From Amarobacillus sp046328225 (GTDB taxonomy: Bacteria > Chloroflexota > Dehalococcoidia > Tepidiformales > Tepidiformaceae), in assembly GCA_046328225.1 (NCBI GenBank), contig JAXLWZ010000008.1, positions 1-64,000 of the forward strand: DNA of 64,000 nucleotides, written 5' to 3'. Both the position numbers and the translations under genes were made by a program. Of this stretch, positions 32,293-39,236 are shown in pieces. The notes under the pieces were generated by a model. The model had not been told where the DNA came from. It did no database searches and was given only the letters and a program-made list of their open reading frames with translations. Numbering within the stretch: the first letter of the stretch is position 1; the number at the start of each line of letters is the position of its first letter.

Positions 32293-33201
32293 CTACGCGC
32301 GTTCGCCGACGGTGACGGTGACGGTGGCGGGTTCGCCCCCGCGCAGGACGGCGATGGCCATGGGGTGTCCGACGGTCTCGGGGCCGAGGGCGCCCTGGAG
32401 GGCCTCGGTGCCACTGACGGCGGTTTCGCCGAGGCGGAGGAGGATGTCGCCGACGAGGAGACCGCCGCGTTCGGCGGGGCTGCCGGTCTCGACGCCGACG
32501 ACGAGCAGGCCGCTCGCCTGGCCGTTCGCCTTCGCCGCGAGCGCTTCCGGCAGGGGGGTGGGCTGGCTGCCGATACCGAGGTATCCGCGCTTCAGGCGGC
32601 CCTGGCTGAGGAGGGCATCGATGATGCTGGTCGCGGCCGCGATGGGGATGGTGAGGCCGCCGCCGCGCCCGAGCCGGGAGCTGTTGATGCCCACGGCGCG
32701 GCCTTCGGCATCGACGAGCGGGCCGCCGGAGAAGCCGGGATAGAAGGTGGTGTCGCTGCGAAGGAATCCGGCGACGGTGCCGCCCGTGAACGTCCGCCAC
32801 TGGCCGCCGACGGCGCTCACGACGCCGAACGAGGCCATGGGCATGCCGTCGCCGGCACGGCCGAGGGCGAGCACGAGGTGCCCGGGGCGCACGGCCGGGC
32901 CGCGCTCGATCGGTGCGAGGGTGACGCCCGGGACGCGGAGCACGGCGAGGTCGGAGCCGGGGTCGCGGCCGGCGATGATGGCCTTCGCTTCGGCGCCATC
33001 GGGGAGGGTGACGGTGATGTCGTCCTCGCGCTCGAGGATGTGGTCGGCGGTGACGATGACTCCATCGGCCGCCCAGACGATGCCGGTGGCGGGGAGGCGG
33101 CGGCGGGCGGCGACGGTGACGATCGAGCGGCCGGCGCGCTCGACGGCGTCGGCGAGGGCATCGGAAAGGGCGGCGAGGGGGTTGGTGCTGGCGTCTGCCA
33201 C
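32293..33201 (-). CDS. HtrA-like trypsin-family protease with C-terminal PDZ, no signal peptide (first copy)
   Basis: A 302-residue paralogue of the following gene. Triad: H54 (TADHILERE), D84 (DPGSDLAVLRV), S158 (FYPGFSGGPL). PDZ at ~220-295 (GVETGSPAERGGLLVGDIL). It also starts without a signal sequence: GTG 33201, with GGAGG 5 nt upstream. Longer in-frame sequence upstream is Arg/Pro/Ser-rich and crosses a terminator hairpin, so I excluded it. First gene of a probable three-gene operon ending in the LuxR regulator. Confidence 0.87.
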   Translation of the reverse strand: MADASTNPLAALSDALADAVERAGRSIVTVAARRRLPATGIVWAADGVIVTADHILEREDDITVTLPDGAEAKAIIAGRDPGSDLAVLRVPGVTLAPIERGPAVRPGHLVLALGRAGDGMPMASFGVVSAVGGQWRTFTGGTVAGFLRSDTTFYPGFSGGPLVDAEGRAVGINSSRLGRGGGLTIPIAAATSIIDALLSQGRLKRGYLGIGSQPTPLPEALAAKANGQASGLLVVGVETGSPAERGGLLVGDILLRLGETAVSGTEALQGALGPETVGHPMAIAVLRGGEPATVTVTVGERA

Positions 33202-33320
33202 GGTGTCCTCCAGCGCCGGGGATGGCGCTCTTCGAGGATGCGGCGACGCAGTGCGGGCGGGATCACCCGTTCGGGCAGGTGGCGAACTGGCGGAGCGGGT
33301 GAGCCGATGCGATAGACGTG

Positions 33321-33350
33321 AAAACGGGGCCTGCAAGCAGGCCCCGTTTT
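33321..33350. terminator. Terminator between the multicopper oxidase and HtrA operons
   Basis: A 14-bp near-palindromic stem (AAAACGGGGCCTGC / GCAGGCCCCGTTTT) with A and T flanks on either side. On the minus strand it follows the multicopper oxidase stop. Confidence 0.85.
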
Positions 33351-33423
33351 CGAGGAGGGGGCGACCCGCCGCCATGAAACGGGTCGCCCAAGAAAGCCGG
33401 TCCCGGTCCCCGTCGGGGCCGGC

Positions 33424-34545
33424 TTACTCCGTCACCATGATGGCCGTGACAAGGCCGAAGAATCCTGCCGGGCTCTCCGCGTGGGAGAGGATGTGGCAGT
33501 GGAAAGCCCAAACGCCCGGCTCGGTGCATTCGATGATGGTGTCGTACCGGTTCCCCGGGGGCACATCGATCGTGTCGCAGAGGTAGGGCGCCGTCAGCGG
33601 CCAGCCATCAATGGCAGTCACCTGCATGGGCATGCCATGGAGATGCATGGGATGGTTCATCATGCCTTCGTTGAGCCAGCGAACGAGAAGCCGCTCGCCC
33701 TTCTTGGCGGTAATGAGCTCGGTGGCAGGGAAGCCCTTGCCGTTAATGGTGAAGCCGAGGGCCACGTCGTTGAGGACGAGGATGACTTCCTTGTCGTACT
33801 TCGGCATCGACGCCATGTTCACCGGGTCGACGATGAAGGCGCCGAGGAGGCCGCGGTTCACCTGGTCGGCGGAGTCGTGGTGCGAGTGGTACATGTGCGG
33901 ACCGGAGTTCCGCAGGGTGAACTCGTACGTGAACGACTTGCCGGGCTCGATCGGGTCCTGGGTGATGAAGGGGACGCCGTCCATGTTGTTCGGCACGTAG
34001 AGCCCGTGCCAGTGGACGGCGGTCGATTCGGCCAGGTTGTTCTTGAAGTTGATCTTCACCTTGTCGCCGACGGTGCCGCGAAGGACGGGGCCGGGGATCA
34101 TCTTGTTGTATCCGCGGGCCTTTTCCTTCTGGCCGGGGATCGTCTCCCATTCGACTTCATCGATGGTGAGGTCCCAGACCTTGACGCCGTTCTCAATGCG
34201 CGGGGCGAGGGGCTGGTTGCCCTTGCCGGCCGTGAGCGGGGCCTTGGTGTTGTTGGCGAGGTACTGCTCGATGCCCTTCTTGTGGTCGGCATCGATCTTC
34301 TGCCAGTTGCTCTGCTGCGAAGCAGCGACGGTCCCGCCGGAAGCGGGGGTGGTCGACGCTGATGAGGACGTCGAACCGGCGGGCGTGCGGAATTCGGGAG
34401 CGGCGGTGCCGGACGCGGTGGTCTTGTCGTCGCTGCATGCGGCGGCGATGAGACCGCCCGCCATGGGGACAACAGCCGCGCCGGCGGCGGCCTTCTTGAG
34501 GAAGCCACGCCGTCCGAGTCGCACGCGTTCGATGGATTCAGTCAT
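33424..34545 (-). CDS. TAT-exported multicopper oxidase (two-domain laccase/CopA-like)
   Basis: A 373-residue multicopper oxidase. Twin-arginine signal GRRGFLKKAA (~11-20) with a hydrophobic run ending AAAC (C37), a possible but imperfect lipobox; a Ser/Thr/Ala linker (~45-80) follows. Copper motifs: HWHG (178-181), HSHH (220-223), HPMHLHG (298-304), HCHILSH (349-355), giving type 1, 2 and 3 sites. Its length suggests two cupredoxin domains. Substrates (phenols, Cu(I), metals) cannot be told. ATG 34545 follows AGGAGGAG. A CRP/FNR-like palindrome lies ~100 nt upstream. Confidence 0.9.
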   Translation of the reverse strand: MTESIERVRLGRRGFLKKAAAGAAVVPMAGGLIAAACSDDKTTASGTAAPEFRTPAGSTSSSASTTPASGGTVAASQQSNWQKIDADHKKGIEQYLANNTKAPLTAGKGNQPLAPRIENGVKVWDLTIDEVEWETIPGQKEKARGYNKMIPGPVLRGTVGDKVKINFKNNLAESTAVHWHGLYVPNNMDGVPFITQDPIEPGKSFTYEFTLRNSGPHMYHSHHDSADQVNRGLLGAFIVDPVNMASMPKYDKEVILVLNDVALGFTINGKGFPATELITAKKGERLLVRWLNEGMMNHPMHLHGMPMQVTAIDGWPLTAPYLCDTIDVPPGNRYDTIIECTEPGVWAFHCHILSHAESPAGFFGLVTAIMVTE

Positions 34546-34645
34546 ACCGAAACAATCTCCTCCTGCTTGCGGAGACCATCGTCGGTGGAGCGGGCGCGGC
34601 AGAAGACGGCCAGAGGGACCAGAAGGCCGGGTCCGGACGGTCATT

Positions 34646-34661
34646 GGTGACGCCTATCACA
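34646..34661. promoter_or_regulatory. CRP/FNR-family-like binding site
   Basis: On the minus strand TGTGA-N6-TCACC, one mismatch from the TGTGA-N6-TCACA consensus. It lies in the space upstream of the multicopper oxidase gene. No regulator gene of this family is in the window. Confidence 0.4.
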
Positions 34662-34724
34662 AAGTTCGCGCTACCTATTCTGAACCTAAAGGACAGCGCG
34701 GGCAGGATCTCATTCGGCAGGTGG

Positions 34725-35153
34725 CTACATCCCTTCGGCGCGACCGGTGACGGTTTCGGGCTCGATGCGGAAAACGACGGCATCGGCGAGGGTGGTGCGG
34801 TGCCCGTGGGGGGCGGTGACGGCGACGGGATTACCGCCAAAGGCTCGGACGAGGACGAGGCGGGTGTGGGCCTGCTCCTCCGGGTCGGTGAGTTCGCGGA
34901 AGCGGCCGCGAACGAGGACGCTGCGCCAGCGGTCCGCCTCCTCGACTTCGTCGGCCTGGAAGGCGACGTGGGGCCAGCGGCGGAGCAGCTGCAGCTTGTG
35001 CCCGGGCGATGTATGGGCATGGACGACGCCGCCTTCGAAGACGAAGGACATCGGGACGATGTAGGCGCCTTCGACGTCGCGAACGGCAATGCGCCCGACG
35101 CGATGCCTGGCGAGGAGCGCCTCGCATTCCTCGATGGAGAGTTCCCGTGGCAC
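34725..35153 (-). CDS. Pyridoxamine 5'-phosphate oxidase-like (PPOX/FMN-binding split-barrel) protein
   Basis: About 142 residues with a split-barrel fold. The sequence shows the family pattern: LSIEECEALLARHRVGRIAV at the start, YIVPMSFVFEGGVVHAHTSP, then KLQLLRRWPHVAFQADEVE and a WRSVLVRGRF strand. Such proteins bind FMN, haem or F420, often in hypoxia or stress settings. GTG 35153 is preferred (7 nt from AAAGGGGG); GTG 35159 would be too close to it. It follows the GNAT-like gene by 28 nt, so the two probably form an operon. Confidence 0.85.
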   Translation of the reverse strand: MPRELSIEECEALLARHRVGRIAVRDVEGAYIVPMSFVFEGGVVHAHTSPGHKLQLLRRWPHVAFQADEVEEADRWRSVLVRGRFRELTDPEEQAHTRLVLVRAFGGNPVAVTAPHGHRTTLADAVVFRIEPETVTGRAEGM

Positions 35154-35181
35154 GCGCACGCCCCCTTTCGGCGACGGGGAC

Positions 35182-35697
35182 CTATTCGATGGAGAGCTCG
35201 ACCTCGGTGACGCCGCCGAGCGAGAACGAGGATTCGACGCGGAGCCCGGCGGCGCGGAACTCCTCGAAGGGTTCTCCGCGGAGCGAGGTGACGCACGTCA
35301 TGAAGCGGTCGTAGCCGTGGCGGGCGGCTTCGGCGCCGAGGGAGCGGAAGACGGCGGCGGGAATTTCGCCGTGGAGGTATCCGGCATGGACGGCCATGGC
35401 GAGCCGCGCGGGGCCCTGTCCGGCGGGCGGCAGGAGCCAGCCGGCGGCGAGCACATCGCCTTCGGGCAGGATCGCGAGGAGGTCCGGGAGGGCGTCCTCG
35501 GAGGCGCCGCCGCGGCAGCGGCTGCAATCACCGGCGGCGCCGGGTTCGCTGCAAAGATGGCGCGTGCCGGGGCTCGCGAGAAACACCACGACGCGGGCGG
35601 TATCGGTGGGCGTGCTGTGGCGAATGGTGACCAGGCGGCCGCCGCTGAGTTCGACTTCCGCCTCCGGTGCGAGCGGGGGGATCGGCGTGGTGGCCAT
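35182..35697 (-). CDS. GNAT-like acetyltransferase-fold protein, degenerate
   Basis: A 171-residue protein. Early strands VELSGGRLVTIRHSTPTDTA, a central LAMAVHAGYLHGEIPAAVFR (where GNATs have beta4 and the acetyl-CoA loop) and a closing FRAAGLRVESSFSLGGVTEV match the general GNAT layout, but the acetyl-CoA-binding Q/R-x-x-G-x-G/A loop is not recognisable. A cysteine cluster (CSEPGAAGDCSRC, ~49-61) is an unusual insertion. The fold assignment is tentative. It is divergent from the universal stress protein gene. Confidence 0.5.
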   Translation of the reverse strand: MATTPIPPLAPEAEVELSGGRLVTIRHSTPTDTARVVVFLASPGTRHLCSEPGAAGDCSRCRGGASEDALPDLLAILPEGDVLAAGWLLPPAGQGPARLAMAVHAGYLHGEIPAAVFRSLGAEAARHGYDRFMTCVTSLRGEPFEEFRAAGLRVESSFSLGGVTEVELSIE

Positions 35698-35898
35698 GAC
35701 CGGATCCTGAGGATCTTGTGGCCGTTTTCCCGCGTCCGAACGGCCCGGCAAAGCGGCCCGGTGGGCCAGAGTCCACAACAAGGTGCATATGGCGAGGCTG
35801 GCTGGGGCCCATCGGCGATGAAGCGGGCCCCGAACGGCCGTCACGGGCCCGGCGGGAGTGCGGTCACGATGGGACCCGAACTTACCAGGGGCAACACA

Positions 35899-36747
35899 GT
35901 GACCGAGTTCGCATCTTCTTCTTTCCTCGTCCCGCTGGATGGGTCGAGCGCGGCTGAGCACGCGCTGCCATGGGCGAAAGCACTGGCCGCGGCCTACGGT
36001 TCGCGGCTCGTCCTGATGCACGTCGTGGACGACCGTGACACGGTCCGCGACGCGGCGGGCAAAGCACGCGATGTCTTCGTGAAATACGCCGGGGAGCTCG
36101 CCGGGCGCGAGGGCATCCCGCTGGCCGAGGGCACCATCGAGACCGGGTTCGGGCCCGCCGCGCCGGCGGTGCTCGGGGCTTCGGAGAGCGCGGCGATGGT
36201 GGTGCTGGCCAGCCACGGGCGCGGCGGCTTCCAGGCCGCGTTCATCGGCAGCGTGGCCGACAAGATCGTGCGCGGGGCGCGGGTCCCGACCCTGGTGGTC
36301 CCTGGAACGGGCGCGATGGTAGGCCCGGGCACGGGACCCATCGTGGTGCCGCTCGATGGCTCGGCCGAAGGCGACCGGGCGCTGGCGACGGCGCGCGGCA
36401 TCGCGGGGAAGTTGGGGCGCGAGGTCGTGCTCGTGCGCGCGTATTCGGTGCCGCCGCCGGCGGGTGCGGAATTCGCCTACTACCCGGCGGACTGGGCGAC
36501 GCAGCTCGAAGAGGCCGCCGCGACGTACCTGGCCGAGGCGGCGTTGCCGGGCGAGAAGCCGTTCGTAGTCCATGGGCCGGCGGCCCAGGCGGTGGTGGAT
36601 GTCTCCGAGAACGTCGATGCATCGCTGGTGGTGATGGCGTCCGGGGGCAAGGGGCTGGCGAAGCGCATCGCGCTCGGCAGCACAACGGACCGGGTGTTGC
36701 ACGCGCTGCACCGGCCACTGCTCATCCTGCCGCCGGCGCACGACTAG
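35899..36747 (+). CDS. Tandem universal stress protein (two USP domains)
   Basis: A 282-residue protein with two UspA domains (~1-143 and ~150-282). Each starts with a strand-loop (SFLVPLDGSSAAEHAL; PIVVPLDGSAEGDRAL) and ends with an ATP-binding loop: SHGRGGFQAAFIGSVADKI in the first, ASGGKGLAKRIALGSTTDRV in the second. GTG 35899 is chosen because AGGGG lies 7 nt upstream; ATG 35869 is the alternative. A second, single-domain USP gene follows 42 nt later. Confidence 0.9.
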   Translation: MTEFASSSFLVPLDGSSAAEHALPWAKALAAAYGSRLVLMHVVDDRDTVRDAAGKARDVFVKYAGELAGREGIPLAEGTIETGFGPAAPAVLGASESAAMVVLASHGRGGFQAAFIGSVADKIVRGARVPTLVVPGTGAMVGPGTGPIVVPLDGSAEGDRALATARGIAGKLGREVVLVRAYSVPPPAGAEFAYYPADWATQLEEAAATYLAEAALPGEKPFVVHGPAAQAVVDVSENVDASLVVMASGGKGLAKRIALGSTTDRVLHALHRPLLILPPAHD

Positions 36748-36789
36748 CCGAGCCGGGGCAGGCCACAACCGCCATGGAGGTATCCCCAG

Positions 36790-37305
36790 ATGATCGTCCT
36801 CGTCCCCGTCCCGCTTGATGACCCGAACATGGCGCCGGCCGTGATGCCTTCGGTGCGCCGCCTTGCCACGCTTTCACCGGGCTCCGAAATTCGCCTGATG
36901 AGCGTGCTCGACCCGAAGTCGGTGCATGGCGTCGCGAGCTCGGAAGGGGGCGATGCGCCGCCGGCCGTGGTGGGGTCGCGGACGATGGCGCCGGCGACGC
37001 GGCCGCGCGTGGTGGAAAGCCACGGCGAGGCGCAGGAGCGGATGCACCTGGAGGCCGCGGAATCGTTGGACGCGCTCGCGCGCAAGGAGCTGGACGGCGT
37101 GGCCGTGACGGTTTCGATCGTCTGGTCGCAACACCCGGCCGACAAGATCGTCGAAGTCGCCTCGAGCGGGGAGGTGGACGTGATCGTGATGGCCACGCAT
37201 GGCCGTACGGGGCTGAGCCACTTCCTTTCGGGGAGCGTGGCTGAGGCCGTCATCAGGAAGGCGGACCGGCCGGTGCTCGTCATCGGTCCGAACTGCGCGA
37301 CCTGA
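36790..37305 (+). CDS. Universal stress protein (single domain)
   Basis: A 171-residue UspA-family protein with the nucleotide-binding motif ATHGRTGLSHFLSGSVAEAV near the C-terminus and RPVLVIGP as the last strand. The middle (~50-85) is a Gly/Pro/Arg-rich insertion. ATG 36790 follows GGAGG. It probably shares an operon with the tandem USP gene; two terminator hairpins follow. Confidence 0.9.
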   Translation: MIVLVPVPLDDPNMAPAVMPSVRRLATLSPGSEIRLMSVLDPKSVHGVASSEGGDAPPAVVGSRTMAPATRPRVVESHGEAQERMHLEAAESLDALARKELDGVAVTVSIVWSQHPADKIVEVASSGEVDVIVMATHGRTGLSHFLSGSVAEAVIRKADRPVLVIGPNCAT

Positions 37306-37323
37306 TTCCCGGTTTGTCCTCTC

Positions 37324-37349
37324 CCCCTTGCATTTGCCCCTGCAAGGGG
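37324..37349 (+). terminator. Terminator after the USP genes
   Basis: A perfect 9-bp stem CCCCTTGCA/TGCAAGGGG around an 8-nt loop, followed by GAGGGGTTCTTCC. Only weakly T-rich downstream. Confidence 0.6.
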
Positions 37350-37366
37350 AGGGGTTCTTCCCTCTG

Positions 37367-37395
37367 AACGGCCGGCCCTGGCGGGGCCGGCCGTT
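37367..37395. terminator. Strong hairpin between the convergent USP and leuA genes
   Basis: A perfect 12-bp stem AACGGCCGGCCC/GGGCCGGCCGTT with a 5-nt loop, 14 nt after the leuA stop on the minus strand. Confidence 0.8.
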
Positions 37396-37408
37396 CACGT
37401 TGTGCTGA

Positions 37409-38935
37409 TTAGCCGCCGACAGCGGCCATGCGGTTGAGGGCGGCGATATAGGCCTTGGCGCTGGCGACGATGACATCGGTGTCGCTGGCGCGGCCGGTCC
37501 ACGTACGGCCCTCTTCCTCGATGCGGACGGTCACCTCGCCCTGGGCGTCGGCGTTTTCGGTCACGGCCTTCACGAGGTACTCGTCGAGGCGGGCGTCCAC
37601 GCCGGCGATGGCGTTGATCGCCTTGTAGATGGCGTTCACCGGGCCGGTGCCCATGGCCACCTCGGTGCGCGTGCCTTCGGCGCTGGCGAGCGTGACCGTG
37701 GCCGTCGGCGTGATGTGGTCGCCGGTGGTCACCTGGACGTTCTCCAGCTGCCACTTGCCGAGGTCGATGCCGCCCAGGTTGTCGTTGACGATGGCAATGA
37801 GGTCGCGGTTATCGACTTCGATCTTCTTGTCGGCGAGTTCCTTGAACTGGGCGAACGCCTTCGCCAGCTGGTTTTCGTTGAGCTGATAACCGAGGCGGGC
37901 CATGTGGATCTTGAAGGCGTGGCGGCCGGAGAGCTTGCCCAGGACGAGCGTCTCCTCTGCGTTCTCGCGGGGCATGCCGATCTCGGTCGGGTCCATGATC
38001 TCCCACGTTTCGCGGAGCTTCAGGATGCCGTCCTGGTGGATGCCGCTGGCGTGGCGGAAGGCGTTCTTGCCGACGACGGCCTTGTTCCACTGCACCTGGA
38101 TGCCGGAGTAGCGCTCGACCATCTTCGAGGCGGGCCAGATCTCGCGGGTGTTGATCTCGGTATAGAAGGGGAGGAAGTCCTTGCGCGTTTTGATCGCCAT
38201 CACGACCTCCTCGAGGGAGGTATTGCCGGCGCGTTCGCCGATGCCGTTGATGGTGAGCTCGACCTGGCGGGCGCCGTTCTGGATGGCGGTGAGGGTGTTC
38301 GCCGTGCACATGCCCAGGTCGTTCTGGCCGTGGAAGCTGACGCGGCACTTATGGATGTTGGGCACGTTTTCGAAGATGGCGCGGAAGAGCCCGCCGAGCT
38401 CCTCGGGGATGGCGTAGCCGACGGAGTCGGGGATGTTGATGGTGGTGGCGCCGGCGTCGATGCACCGTTCGACGATCTGGAAGATGAAACGCGGGTCGGC
38501 GCGGGTCGCGTCCATGGGGCTGAATTCGACGTTGCTGGTGTACTTCGCGGCGTGGCGGACCATGGCCTCGGCCTGGGTCAGGACCTGCTCGCGGTCCTTG
38601 CCGAGCTGGTGCGCCATCTGGATGTCGCTGGAGTTGATGAAAACGTGGATGCGCGGCTCGGCGGCGTCCTTCACGGCCTCCCAGGCGGTATCGATGTCGC
38701 TGGCGACGGCGCGGGCGAGGGCGGCGATGGTGGGGCGGCGCACCTCACGGGCGATGGTCTGGACGGCCTCCAGGTCGCCGGGGGTGGAGCAGGGGAAGCC
38801 GGCTTCGATGATGTCGACGCCCAGGCGGTCGAGCTGGCGGGCGATTTCAAGCTTCTCATCGGGGGTGAAGGCAACGCCGGCGGACTGCTCGCCGTCGCGC
38901 AGGGTGGTATCGAAAACGTAGATCTTCTCGGACAT
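37409..38935 (-). CDS. leuA: 2-isopropylmalate synthase
   Basis: First committed enzyme of leucine synthesis: acetyl-CoA + 2-ketoisovalerate to 2-isopropylmalate. 508 residues, so it includes the C-terminal leucine-feedback (LeuA dimer) domain. The N-terminus has FDTTLRDGEQSAGVAFT, and ELTINGIGERAGNTSLEEVV carries the metal-ligand Asn. The usual HxH metal motif (HCHNDLG) reads FHGQNDLG: the second His is Gln. ATG 38935 follows GAGGAG. An alternative would be a related Claisen-type synthase such as citramalate synthase; the full-length regulatory domain favours LeuA. Confidence 0.9.
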   Translation of the reverse strand: MSEKIYVFDTTLRDGEQSAGVAFTPDEKLEIARQLDRLGVDIIEAGFPCSTPGDLEAVQTIAREVRRPTIAALARAVASDIDTAWEAVKDAAEPRIHVFINSSDIQMAHQLGKDREQVLTQAEAMVRHAAKYTSNVEFSPMDATRADPRFIFQIVERCIDAGATTINIPDSVGYAIPEELGGLFRAIFENVPNIHKCRVSFHGQNDLGMCTANTLTAIQNGARQVELTINGIGERAGNTSLEEVVMAIKTRKDFLPFYTEINTREIWPASKMVERYSGIQVQWNKAVVGKNAFRHASGIHQDGILKLRETWEIMDPTEIGMPRENAEETLVLGKLSGRHAFKIHMARLGYQLNENQLAKAFAQFKELADKKIEVDNRDLIAIVNDNLGGIDLGKWQLENVQVTTGDHITPTATVTLASAEGTRTEVAMGTGPVNAIYKAINAIAGVDARLDEYLVKAVTENADAQGEVTVRIEEEGRTWTGRASDTDVIVASAKAYIAALNRMAAVGG

Positions 38936-39236
38936 GGGTCTCCTCGTGTGGGGACATGGTATCGCGGGCGCGCGCATGGGCACGGCTGGCGACGGAGCGG
39001 GGAGATGGGGTGAGAGTGCGCACCGGGCGACAGCCGGCGCGGCGCAGCCTAAAGGGCGCGCCCCGGTGAGTCCGGGGCGATAGGCGTGTCCTCTCGAAGT
39101 CGTGCGGCGAAACGCATCGTGCCTGCAGTATCGGGTGCGTGCGGCGGGTTCGCAAGGGCAATCGGGCCCGCATGGAAAAGCGGACGGCGGGGATTGCTCC
39201 CCGCCGCGCGATGTTCGAACCGCGCATCGGGCTGCC
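38936..39236. other. 301-bp space between leuA and nuoG
   Basis: Besides the nuoG terminator (39185-39206) and the leuA ribosome-binding site, I see nothing definite: no leader peptide with a leucine run and no T-box-like pattern was recognised on the minus strand. Confidence 0.5.
39175..39206 (-). terminator. Terminator after nuoG
   Basis: On the minus strand, a stem GGCGGGGA/TCCCCGCC (8 bp, loop of 4) extended by one G-C pair, followed by GTCCGCTTTTCC. Confidence 0.75.
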
